A stretch of 21,318 nt of DNA from Acanthamoeba sp. SK_2022b (taxonomy: Eukaryota > Discosea > Longamoebia > Acanthamoebidae). Below are positions 1 through 10,338 of this stretch, piece after piece (the first letter of the stretch is position 1; each line of letters begins with the position of its first letter). A model generated the notes under the pieces. That model saw nothing but the letters and a program-made list of their open reading frames with translations, was not told where the DNA came from and made no database searches. The position numbers and the translations under genes were made by a program. The stretch lies in the NCBI GenBank assembly GCA_027943245.1, contig JANDJZ010000618.1, positions 1-21,318 of the forward strand, written 5' to 3'.

Positions 1-139
1 GTAGTACCTGCCACCGCGGGGCCAACAGCGCAGGGCAAGTGTCAGCCGACGACGACCAATCGGGAGAGAGAGAGAGGGAGAGAGAGGGAGGAGGAGGAGG
101 AGCGATGATTGGGGGGAGAAGGGGGGGGGGTAGCGGCGG

Positions 140-1393
140 TTACTCGGTGAGCACGTGCTCGGCGGTCTCGCTCTCGGGGATGAAGGCGGCGGTGGCCGCG
201 TCGGGCATGCGGGGCAGGGGCGAGCGAAAGAGGAGGAACATGCGGAGCTCCTGCGCCATCTCCATCCGCTCCAGCAACGCCTGGTAGCCCCCCCCCCAAC
301 CACCATCACGCGCGATGTGTCCACAGATCGGTCAAGTCGACGATGAGGAGAGGGAGAGGGGGGGAGGGGGGGAGAGAGGGAGAGCGAGTGGTCGTACTTT
401 GGAGGGCGCGCTGCGGTAGCGGCTGAGGCGCTTCTCGGAGCGCGAAGGCGGGGAGGCCGGCGCCGGCAAGGCGCTCCCCGATCCGAGCGAGGGAGACGAT
501 GTGGCCGACGACGTGGGCTTGGCCTTCTTGCTGGACGGCGAGGCCCCCTCGCCCAGCTGGGGGGACTGGGACACGCTGAGCGCGCCCGCCGCCGCCTCGG
601 CGCCGGCCTTGCGCTTCCGCAGCACGCGACCGCCGTTGGCGTTGGCGTTGGCGTTGTTGCCGGACTTGGAGGAGTCCTCGCCTCCCTCCTCCTCGATGGC
701 CGACAGGATCGACGAGAGCGAGAACTCGTGCTGTCCCTGCTGACCATTGCCGCTCCCCCTTTGATCCACCACCACGCCACACGTTTTTTTATTATTATTA
801 TTTTGTTTTTTGTTTTTTTGTTTTTTTTTTTTTTGTTTTTTGTTTTTTGTTTTGTTTTTGTTTGGGTTGTGTCCAGCCAAGGCAAGGAGCAAGGAAGAGG
901 GAGAGGGGGCGTACGAGGGAGGCGATAGAGGAGCGGGACTGGTGGCACTACCACTACTTACTTGTGGTACAGCGGGGTGGGCAGCAGCGTAGCACCTGAA
1001 CTGTCCCACCAGCTGCCGGAGAAAGGCGGCGTGGAGGGCCCTCTCCCCGCGACTCTCCAGGCCGCCGGTCCGCTTGGGCTCCGTGCGGCCATCATCATCA
1101 TCATCTTGGTCGGTGCCCGCCTCTCCTCGCGCCTCGCCATCTTTTTTGGCAACGGCGGCGATGCGCGCGCGGTGGCGCCTCCACACGCGGCGGAGCTGCT
1201 CCACGAACAGGTCGCGGTCGGCGGGCAGGTCGAGGGCGGCCACCCTGCCCAACGAAAAAAGATCAAGCCCCGCCAGGCCCAGACTACCCACTACTTCGTC
1301 ACCATCTTCCCCCTCCTCCTCTTCCTCCTCCCTATCGATAGCCTCTTCCTCCTCCTCCTTCTGCAGGCGCCTCCGGAGAGCGTCGTAGTCCAT
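140..1393 (-). CDS. Unrecognised protein with acidic N-terminus and basic Ser-rich middle
   Basis: Model of three exons on the minus strand: 962-1393, 399-739 or 398-739, and 140-280, giving about 304 residues. The ATG is at 1391-1393 and the TAA at 140-142. Donors are CAA|GTAAGT and AAA|GTACGA, acceptors TCAG|CAG and CCAG|GCG, all phase 0, so the frame is kept. The N-terminus (about 1-35) is Glu-rich; residues 45-80 look like an amphipathic helical stretch (DRDLFVEQLRRVWRRHRARI); an Asp run follows; exon 2 holds an Asn-Ala repeat, basic patches LRKRKAG and SSKKAKP that could be nuclear localisation signals, and long Ser/Pro/Ala stretches. Exon 3 ends in HVLTE. I do not recognise the family. 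Intron 1 (740-961) is almost pure A on the coding strand. The exon structure is plausible but the coding status rests only on splice signals and frame, and the 3' end could include other exons. Confidence 0.5.
781..860. repeat. T-rich low-complexity block in intron 1 of the first minus-strand gene
   Basis: Runs of T broken by single G or A, reading as an A-rich stretch on the coding (minus) strand within the intron 740-961. Confidence 0.93.
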
Positions 1394-1517
1394 CCTGTCG
1401 TTTACAGTACGAAGCGACCGCCGCTTTCTTTCTTTTTTTGCTTTCGAAGGGAAAATCGTTTTTCTTTATCATTTTCCTTTTTATCAACGAGGCGTTGGTC
1501 TACTTCTACTTCAACAT

Positions 1518-2261
1518 CTACTGGGCGGGCTTGTAGTAGTTGGTGGGGTGGAAGGGCATGGGGGCCACGGTCGCGGGGTAGAACTTCTTGCGCACCTGCA
1601 CCTGGATGGGGGTGCCGTTCTTGGCCAGCGCGGTGGGCAGGTAGGTCATGCCCACGGCCTTCTTGAGCGAGGGACCGTAGCCGCCGCTCGTGGCCTCGCC
1701 CACCTGCTCGCCCTTCTCGTCGTGCACGGTCGCGTGGGCTGATTGATGATGAATGATGATGATGTAGATGTAGAGGTGATGACAACAAAGAGGTTATGCG
1801 GAGAGTTGATCAAAGATGGCGGCAATGGAGGAGGCTCCACTTACCTCTGGCGATGCCCTCCGAGAGCACGAAGCCGACGCGCTTGCGCGCGACGCCCTCC
1901 TTGATCTGCTTCAGGATGACGTCGGCGCCGGGGAAGCCTCCCTCGGCCCTCCTGCGCTTGCCTGCGGTCCAGCGAGATCGGCGAACGCGCGCGCGCGACA
2001 GCGGTGAGCCCAAAGCATTGCCGGAGCCCACGCGTGTGCGGCGGCGCGGGTACCGATGGTCCAGGCGAGGCCCGCCTCGATGGGCGTCGTCTCCTCGGTG
2101 ATGTCGTTGCCGTACAGGCACAGGCCGGCCTCCAGGCGCAAGCTGTCACGGGCGGCAAGGCCGACGGGCATCACCTTGTCCTTGTGCTGCAGCAGCGTTC
2201 GCCACAGCGTGACAGCGTCCCTCGTGGGCACGGAGATCTGTTGTCACGTGTGCGTGCGCGC

Positions 2262-2317
<56 letters not shown>

Positions 2318-2902
2318 GAGAGAGAGAGAGAGAGTTGGGCGTGAAGGAGTGGGGAAAGGTGAAGGGAGGCGGGGAGATGCCTCGAAGCCGTCCTCGCCGG
2401 TGTAGCCGCAGCGGGTGATGCGAACGGAAAGCGAGTCGAAGCGGGTGTCGCGACCCGACATGAACGCCAGCGAGCGCAGAGACTCGGGGCCTCCGGCGAT
2501 GTGCTCGCCCACCACGGCCGCGGCCTCCGGTCCTGCGGTAGATGATGAGATCATGATGATGAGATCTCATGGTCGTGTCGTGTTCACACGCCGCGCGCAA
2601 GTGGCGGTGGCGAGCGAGAGAGAGAGAGAGAGAGAGGGCGTGGGCCTGCCTTGGAGGGCGACGAGGGAGAAGTCGGGGGAGAGGATCTCGAGATCGACCT
2701 CCTTGCCGCTGGCCTTGAAGCGGGCGAGGTGCTCCTGAATGTGGGCCAGGTCCTTGTCCGCACAGCCGGCGTTGACCACCACGTACAGCCACTCGGCGCC
2801 GTTGGTGATCACGGTGTCATCCTTTGGGGGGAAACAGGGGGGGGGGCAAGTATGTCACAGAGGTGAGCAACTTGTACTTGCCAAGAAGAAATGGCTGCAG
2901 TA

Positions 2903-2941
<39 letters not shown>

Positions 2942-3529
2942 TGAATAATTATTCCAATAAAATAAGCACGTATTATAATTATTCTATTCGAAAATACAAG
3001 TTGGCGTTGTGCCCAACACGTGACGAACGCGAAGTGAGGTTCCGGAAAAGGGCGGTGAGCGCAGCAAGCACCTTGATGCCACCCTGCTCGTTGGTGAAAA
3101 GCGAGAGGCGGGCGTTGTCCGGGCCCAGGCCCTTGATGTCTCCCACCACGAGGCTCTCAATGAACTCCACGCGATCGCGACCGTGCAGCCTACGGCCACG
3201 TTCGCGATTAGCAATCAAGGGTTTGGCAAATTTTGACCGAATTGATTGCTGGGAGTGGGAGACTCCGCTTACTTGAGCTGGCCCATGTGCGACACGTCGA
3301 AGAGGCCAGCGTGGGTGCGCGTGTGGGTGTGGGTATCGATGATGCTCTCCTTGTACTGTACGGGCATATCCCAGCCACAGAAGGGCACCATTCGCCCACC
3401 CAGCGCCACGTGATCCGCATGGAGAGCGGTGCGCTTCAGGGGCGCCGCATCGGTGGCCAAAAAAGCCCGCCTGGAAGTCGTCATTGACGCTGCCCTCACT
3501 CCCCCACGCCTCATGCTCGCCATCGCCAT
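1518..3529 (-). CDS. gcvT: Glycine cleavage system T-protein (aminomethyltransferase), mitochondrial
   Basis: Transfers the methylene group of the aminomethyl intermediate on H-protein to tetrahydrofolate, releasing ammonia, in the mitochondrial glycine cleavage complex. Seven minus-strand exons: 3273-3529, 3072-3189, 2821-2650, 2532-2381, 2237-2054, 1961-1845, 1738-1518, which join in frame to 406 residues, the usual length. The first ~28 residues are Arg/Ser/Ala-rich without acidic residues, a typical presequence. Family motifs in order: [42 protein letters not shown] followed by IKDDTVIT (the DD includes the conserved folate-site Asp), [57 protein letters not shown] and C-terminal HPTNYYKP. 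All join across splice sites. Introns 3 and 4 start with GC, not GT (see findings). Intron 4 holds a (CA)n array on the coding strand and intron 2 an ATT array. The start codon fits the presequence. Confidence 0.95.
2266..2334. repeat. (GT)n then (AG)n microsatellite in gcvT intron 4
   Basis: About 25 GT units at 2266-2315 followed by about nine AG units at 2317-2334. It lies entirely inside the fourth gcvT intron, so on the transcribed gcvT strand it reads (CT)n then (CA)n. Confidence 0.97.
2904..2942. repeat. (ATT)n microsatellite in gcvT intron 2
   Basis: Roughly 12 copies of a TTA/ATT trinucleotide followed by an AT-rich tail to about 2990, inside the intron between 3071 and 2822. Confidence 0.95.
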
Positions 3530-3749
3530 CTCAACGTATCGATTAGAAGCTACGAGAGATGAAGGAATTGCCGGCGCCCAAAAATGGGCAAAAAAGAGTG
3601 CAAATTATAAACCGGGAAATATGTGGGTGCAAAGAAATGGGTTAATAATATCGGTGGGAATGCATCACCGAACTATTAACCGCGCCGACCGAGCACAACC
3701 CCCCCAAGAAGAGCACAACACCCGAGAGAGGAGGACCGCAGCACACGAG
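3530..3749. promoter_or_regulatory. Head-to-head promoter region of gcvT and the double RasGEF gene
   Basis: Only 220 bases separate the two divergent start codons, so both 5' UTRs and promoters must lie here. Seen in the sequence: a perfect CArG box, CC(A/T)6GG, at 3578-3587, inside the longer inverted repeat GCCCA-aaaa-TGGGC (3576-3589); an AT-rich element TTATAAA around 3605-3611 that could act as a TATA-like element in either direction; and a C-run at about 3702-3708. CArG boxes bind MADS-box (SRF/MEF2-type) factors in other eukaryotes; that they act here is inference. Confidence 0.55.
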
Positions 3750-5618
3750 ATGGAGGAAGCCAACGGCGTGGTCGGCATTGTGGCAGAAGAAAACGGCGGT
3801 GTCGTGCCAGAGGACGACGTCGTTGCGGAGGGAGTCGAAGATGCCGAACATCTTCAAGAGGGCGCAGATGGAAGCGAGAAGAAGGCGAAGAAAAAGAAGA
3901 AGAAGAGCAGCAGCGGCAGTGTGAGGAAGGAAAGAGATGGATCGAAAAAGCTGAAGAAGAAGGAGAGGTCGAAGAGCAGGTCGCCCGTTCCGTCGCTCGA
4001 CCTTGATGTCAACGGCGAGAGCGCGGGCACGCCCTCCCACACCGACGCCGAGGATGACGAAGAAGATGACGACGCCTTCCTTCCTCGCCGGAGCATCTCG
4101 GTCGATGGTACGCGCCTTCGCTCTGGTGCGGGCGTCGTGTTCGTTTTTTGCCCCCCCCCCCCGCTTACGCTGCGCTTCGTTCAGGTGAGGAAATCTTCAC
4201 CGACGAGGACATACAGAACTACCCCTTTTCTGAGCCAGGTACACCCACCCACACGCCCACCGACACAAAGAGCAGCTCACCTTGCCCGCGTGACGTGAGT
4301 GACGCGCCATAATTTTATTGCTTTATATAACCTTAGTTACGGCCGTTCATTTTAATTCAAACCAAAGAGTTCGCTCGCTGCCCATTGGGCCATTTTTCTC
4401 CCCAAAGCCAAGTCACCCTCGTGGCATCTCTGACTTGCGGGCAAACACAGACGCCGATGCCAACATCCTGTTCACCGGAGAGACCGCCAAGACGTCCCGT
4501 CCGGTGGTTAAGGCCGGCACCCTTGAAAAGCTGATCCAACGCCTCACGTGGGAGGCCTACCCCGGTACTTCTACACTTTTCCTTACTTTTCGTCTACGTT
4601 TTCACACGTTTTTTAAATAAATATATTTTTATATATATGTAATATTAAAAATAAAAATAAAAAACATATATATATGACTGACCGTTGTGTGCTTATTGGA
4701 TTACATTACACGCTCTACACAGACCCGGTGTACATGAACGCGTTCCTCCTGACCTACCGGTCCTTCACGACGCCTCAGGAGCTGCTGCAGCTGCTCAAGC
4801 TGCGCTACAACGTGCCGCTCCCCACCCGCGCCAACTCCAGCGAACTCGAGCAGTTCATCAAGGTCCACCAGAACCCCATCCGCCTCAGGTGCGCTCTGCC
4901 CTCCAACACAAAATACACAACACACCATCAACACAGTTGTGTTGTGGTGTTGATGTTGTGCCCTCCAACACACAACACACAACACACAACACACAACACA
5001 CAACACACAACACACAACACACAACACACAACACACAATTCTTCCTTATGCTCACCCGAACGCACGCGAGGGCAGAGTGTTCAACGTGGCCAAGCGATGG
5101 CTGTCGGACCATTTCTACGACTTTGTGGAGGACCGCACGCTCGTGAACATCCTGAACGAGTCCATCATCCGCACGATGCTCACCTCGCCCGACGTCTCCA
5201 TGCAAAAGGCCGGCGAGCAGCTGGCCTCGCTCCTCAAGCAGAAGGTCGACGGCATCCAGAAGGAGATGAAGATCCAGTTCAACAAGGCCCCGCCGCCCCC
5301 CATCCTGCCGGCGGGCTTCAACCCCAACGGCAACCGGTCGTCGGTCAAGTGGATGGACCTGGACCCGGTCGAGCTCGCGCGCCAGATGACGCTCATCGAG
5401 TACTCGCTCTACCGCGCCATCAAGCCGCAGGAGTGCCTGGGCCAGGCGTGGACCAAGAAGACGACCAGGGACGACAAGGCCAAGAACATCATGATGATGA
5501 TCCAGCGCTTCAACCAGGTCTCCCACTGGGTCACCACCGAGGTCGTCAAGGTCGCCGACATGCGCGCCCGCGCCACCGTCCTCGCTCGTTTCATCGACCT
5601 CGCCTCCGTACGCGCTCT

Positions 5619-5686
<68 letters not shown>

Positions 5687-8600
5687 GTGTGTGTGTGTGT
5701 TGTGTGTGTGGTGATGTGGCGCAGTCCAGTGTCGCTGACCGTAAGGTCAATCATTGGCGTGACATCACAGGCGTGCGAGAAGCTCAACAACTACAATGCC
5801 ACCATGGAGATTCTGTCTGGCCTCCAGTGCTCGGCCATTTATCGACTCAAACACACGTGGAGTGTACGCCAACCCCCCCCCCCACCTCGCACTACGCAAC
5901 TCGCCAACTGCGCTGTCCGTGTACAGATGCTGAAGAAGGAGCACAAGAAGAAGTGGAAGGAGGTCACCGAGCTCCTTGCGCGCGAGCAGAACTTCCAGAA
6001 GTTCCGCGAGCATCTCCACAGCGTCGATCCTCCCTGTACTCCCCCCCCCCACTTTCCATACGCACGCGCGCAACGCGTGGCCGCTTACTCTGGTGTCACA
6101 CGATTGTGTCGACAGGTATTCCTTATTTGGGCGTGTACCTGACCGACCTCACATTCATCGAGGATGGCAACAAGGACTTCATCAACGACTCGCTGATCAA
6201 CTTTGACAAGCGACGGAAGATCGCCCAGGTGATCATGGAGATCCAGCAGTACCAGGCCACCCCCTACTGCCTCGAAGACGTGCCCGTCCTGCGCGACTTC
6301 CTCCTCAACCTCGAGCCCTTTGACGAAAACGAGGCCTACGCCCACTCGCTCCAGGTAAGTCACCACCCCACCCTCGTGTTTTTCCGTGGAAACAAACAAA
6401 TGTTGTCGACACTAGCCTGACCGGCCGGTTCCAAACAGGTGGAGCCCAAGGGCATGGCGCCGCCCAGCAAGGCCATGGGGGCGTCGTGGACTGGGCTGAA
6501 GGCCAAGGCGCTCAAGAAGATCGAAAAGGTAAGTGGACCGACCGCCAGTGGCCCGTTGGATGTCGACAAGGCTGTTTTCTGACAAGAATGAATGTCGGCG
6601 GGGGGGGGGGTGGAATGAACAGAGCAAGCAGGCCAAGGAGTCGGCTGGACAGAAGGACAAGGAGGACAAGCCGGACGAGGAGGAAGAGGAGGAGGAGGAG
6701 GACTGGGGCGAGCTCGAAGAACTGGACGACTACCCGTTCTCCACTCCCGACTCCAAGGACAACATCGTCCTCGACGTCGGTACATCACCATCTCTCTCTC
6801 TCCTCTCTCCCACGCGGCCAAATTGTCGACAATCGATTGACCTTTATCTCCGCGCGCGTGCGTGGACGCAGATGTGTCGGCGATGATCGAGGGCGCCGTG
6901 CCCACCATCAAGGCAGCCACGCTGGAGAAGCTCATCGAAAAGCTCACCAACGAACGCTACTGCGGTACGCCTTGGGGCGATCACCGAATTTTAATTTTAT
7001 AAATATTAATTATTTTGTTGTCCACGAATGTGTACGTGCCACGTGGCACAGATCCCGCGCTCGTGGACTCGTTCCTGTTGACCCACGGCATGTTCAGCAC
7101 GAGCGACCAGGTGATGGCGCTCCTCAAGAAGCGGTTCTCGGTGCCACTCCCCAGGGACACGGCCAACAAGGACCTCCAGGACCGCTACTACCAGGCCAAG
7201 GTCCTGCCGGTGCGCCTGCGCGTGTTCAACATGGCCAAGCACTGGATCGACCGCTACAGCCACCGGTGCCTCGAGGACGAGCGCTTCATGAAGGAGGTCG
7301 ACGACCTTACTCACGTCATGCTCGACGCCGGCATGGAGAAGGTCGCCGCCACGCTCAAGCACTCGATCCAGCGCCAGAAAGAGGGTGCGCACCCTCGCTG
7401 CGAGCGGCGACTCTCTTCCTCGCACGCGCAGTGCTACGTCGCACGTGTCCCGTTCCACTGCAACCTGACGTGTGATCGGTGGCGCAGGGGGCTACAGCTA
7501 CGAGGCCGCCCGGCGACAGACCCTCTCCGACCATTCCGCCAAGGAGACACCCGTCACTGCCGAGTAACCACACACAACCCTCGTTTCCATCGAAAGAGAG
7601 AGAGAGAGAGAGGGCTGCTGTTGACGTTCGACTGTGTGTCGGGGTGTGCAGGGAGGGCGAGAGCGTTTCGTTCACGCAGGACGTCGATCCGGAGGAGCTG
7701 GCGTGCCAGCTCACGCTGACCGAGCAGCGCCTCTACAACGCCATCCGGCCGTGGGAGGTCCTCGCCCATGTACGCCCTCCCTCCCGCCATTGGCCGCAGT
7801 CCACTCCGGGGCATTCGTCGTTGCCGTGCGATGTGAGGGGGGGAGGGCTCATCGGTGCGCCTCTACCCCCCCCCCCCAAACACCCAGGGTTGCGTGAAGC
7901 GCGGGGAGGCGGGGCCGTCCAAGACCGACACTCCGCAGTACCACGCCTTGATCGAACACAACGAGCGCCTCGCGGGCATCGTGGTGGCTTCCATCGTTAG
8001 CCAGGTATTCCCCTATTTTTATTATTTAATTTTTTGCATAAAAAGTTTATTTTTTATCAATTAAATTGTTTTATCTGCGGACATTTTACTATTTTCTGAT
8101 ACCGAATGATAATCTGTCAGGACACGACCGAGGCGGCTACGGGAGTGATCACCAAGTGGGTTCGCGTGGCGGACAAGTGCTTGGGGCACAACAACTTCAA
8201 CGCCATCGTCCACATCATCGCGGCCCTCCAGCATTCCGACGTCGCCAAGGTCATGTGGGCCGTACGGTTCCCGCTCTTGCACCTGGATAAACAAAAACGG
8301 GGGGGAACCGACTAACGCGACACGACCTGCGCGTAGGGGCTGCCGTTCACGACCAAGGCCAAGATCAACAAGATGAAGGACATGATCGACGCGGACAACC
8401 ACTTCTCCAAGCTCCAGGACAAGCTGCACCGTAGCCAGCCGCCCTGCATTCCCCACATCGGTAACCGTCTTGCTCCCTTTGAGTGTTTATTTATCTTATT
8501 TTATTTTTGCATTTTTATTTTGTATTTATTTTTATTTTTATTTTGCCTCTGCCATGTTCGTTCCGTTTGCCGGACTGGACAGCTCACACGCATGGGGGGG

Positions 8601-9979
8601 GGGGGCGTGCAGGGGCCTTCGTGAACCTGATCTCCGAGCACTTCTCCAAGCTGCCGGACAAGGTGCAGGGCCTCATCAACTTCGAGAAGTTCTCCCTCAT
8701 CTCGGCCGAGGTCAGCGAATTCCAGCAATACCAGCCCATCCCCTACGCCACCCTCCAGCCCTCCACCACCGCCCAACGCTGGCACGTGTCCCCATCCTCC
8801 CGCACGCACGCACGCACGCACGAGCTAATCGCGATGAGTACAGGCTGGCCACGCAGCGCGTGCTGTCGCCGGAGGAGGTGACGATCCTGGCGGCCAAGCT
8901 CGGCACGAAGCGGCCGGCGTCCAAGACCATGCTCCTCACCAAGATCGAGCAGCGCCGCTCCCAGCACTCGATCCCCACCACCCTCGAGCGTTCCTCGTCC
9001 TTCTCCGGAGATTCCGCTTCGGTCGAAGCCGCCCAAGACGACCCGAGTACTTTCCGCAGAAACCCCAATCCATGTGAAATTTCAGTGTTGCACGGTAACT
9101 CACCCGTGTCGCGTGTTTGCGCGCCACAGCAGGCGACGAGCAGAGCCGGGATGGGACGCTGGGCTCGTCGTCGTCGGGGCTGGGCAGCAGCCCGTCGATG
9201 ACGAAGAAGCTGAAGAAGGCCTTCAGCAGCAACAAGCCGTCGACCATCTCCCGCACCTCGTCCGTGCGCACGTCGCGCACCACCCCGCCCTCCCCCGTGC
9301 CCGTCATCCCCGTCAGCCCCCTCACCGCACGCGTGCGCGCTCCCCTCCCCCCCACTCGCACGACCGCGTAGATCTTGGCGAAATCTCAGGGAGTAAGCAA
9401 CTCCTGATTGGCGATGATGATGACGTGTGCAGGCGTCGGTCAAGTCGACCGGCTACAGCACGTCGCCGGTGGGCGCCGGCGCGAGCGCGAAGGACGACTT
9501 CATGAAGCTGTTCAAGCAGGACGCCGAGTTCAGGCAGGCCGTGATGGCCGAGATCGTGCAGTCCCAGGAGATGCAGGACCTGCTGCGAAGCGAGCGCGAG
9601 GAGGCCCAGCGCCATCTCCAGAGCGAGCTCAAACAGTTCAAGGAGGCCATCCTCTCCGAGGTGATCTCCTCCTGCTGCGCCCTCTTCCAACCGCAACAGG
9701 TAAAATAGCCCCCCCCCCTCTCCCTCGCATTTCTCCTGATTATCAATGGCTCATTCGTTTTGCGTTGTGCCGGCTGGCGTCGCGCAGGCCAATGGCAGCG
9801 CCGTGACCACCGCTGACGTCGAGGCCGACGACGTGGAGGAGGCCAAGCAGGAGAAGAACGACGAGAAGGAGAACGAGCCGGCGGCCGAGGTGAAGGAGAC
9901 CGACGGTGCACCTCAGGGAGCTGAGAGCGGAGAGGAGATGAAGCCCAAGCCCAAGCTCCACCTTCCCGACTTTGGCTGA
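3750..9979 (+). CDS. Double RasGEF: two RasGEF_N + CDC25-type catalytic modules in one protein
   Basis: Guanine-nucleotide exchange factor for Ras-like GTPases. Exons: 3750-4107, 4185-4294, 4408-4564, 4723-4888, 5076-5607, 5771-5863, 5927-6035, 6116-6354, 6439-6528, 6623-6779, 6872-6964, 7052-7384, 7488-7563, 7652-7769, 7888-8004, 8121-8261, 8337-8460, 8613-8781, 8844-9046, 9133-9332, 9433-9699, 9788-9979; about 1347 residues. Order: Lys-rich N-terminus; RasGEF_N about 190-340; CDC25 domain about 360-588 with RQMTLIEYSLYRAI, RFNQVSHWVTTEVV, EILSGLQCSAIYRLKHTW, PPCIPYLGVYLTDLTFI and INFDKRRKIAQVI; acidic linker; second RasGEF_N about 680-830; second, divergent CDC25 domain about 850-1060; Ser-rich tail with a predicted coiled coil about 1216-1275. 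Uncertain points: exon 2 may end at 4238 with exon 3 starting at 4451, and the donor of exon 18 (8781 or 8757, both GC type). Phase fits at every other junction, which argues for one gene rather than two. Confidence 0.9.
4897..5035. repeat. 10 x 7-bp CAACACA tandem array with 14-bp flanking direct repeat
   Basis: Ten exact copies of CAACACA occupy 4966-5035 in intron 4 of the double RasGEF gene (4889-5075). The 14-mer TGCCCTCCAACACA occurs at 4897-4910 and again at 4959-4972, overlapping the first repeat unit, and the intervening stretch contains TG-rich sequence roughly complementary to the CA-rich repeats, so the intron RNA could fold. Confidence 0.93.
5623..5710. repeat. (TG)n microsatellite in RasGEF intron 5
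   Basis: About 88 bases of TG dinucleotide with two TT interruptions, starting 15 bases after the GTACGC donor at 5608. The sense strand of the gene carries TG. Confidence 0.97.
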
Positions 9980-10338
9980 GGAAACGCGACAATCGTGTCC
10001 TCCCCTCTTCTTTCTGCACCGTGTACCACCATTGCCGCCACTGCCTGCCCTTGGATCGAATGCACCAAAACGTTCTCGCACGCTACTCGCTCTGCCCGTT
10101 CTCGGCAGCTGACCGTGGCCAGTACATGATTGCCTCTTGTGACCGGCATTCAGGTGTGCACATTCAATGAAGAGAGGTTTAATGCTGGCGAAACACACCG
10201 TATCTCCAGAGTGGGAGATTTTTAACTATATTACGTATTGGCCAATGGGAGTCTTTATGCCACGACATAAAGCATCAGCCTGTGTGACCCCCAAGAACTA
10301 AAGTTTTTGAAGACTGCCCACCGTCAGGACTGCTCGCC
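9980..10338. other. Intergenic: RasGEF 3' UTR and upstream region of the secreted-protein gene
   Basis: No coding signal. The part after the TGA is moderately GC-rich and has no exact AATAAA. An AT-rich patch around 10220-10235 (TTTTTAACTATATTACG) lies about 110 bases before the next ATG and is the only promoter-like element I see. Confidence 0.6.

Noticed and set aside
728..992. Plus-strand ORFs rich in Phe and Leu
   Set aside because: They arise from T-runs in an intron of the minus-strand gene.
2244..2792. Long minus-strand open frame with Thr-His and Ser-Leu repeats
   Set aside because: It is the (CA)n and (CT)n microsatellite read in the wrong frame across gcvT exons and introns.
3290..3360. 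DTHTHTRTH stretch in T-protein that looks like microsatellite expansion into coding sequence
   Set aside because: Most T-proteins have a similar His/Thr-rich loop just before AGLFDVSHM, so it is probably ancestral.
4966..5035. Regular repeats that might suggest a CRISPR array
   Set aside because: Units of 7 bases are head-to-tail with no spacers and lie inside a spliced eukaryotic gene; this is a satellite-like intron repeat.
6355..6872. Splitting the RasGEF locus into two genes
   Set aside because: Exons 9-11 continue the frame with good splice sites; no promoter, start codon context or poly(A) signal is seen between the modules.
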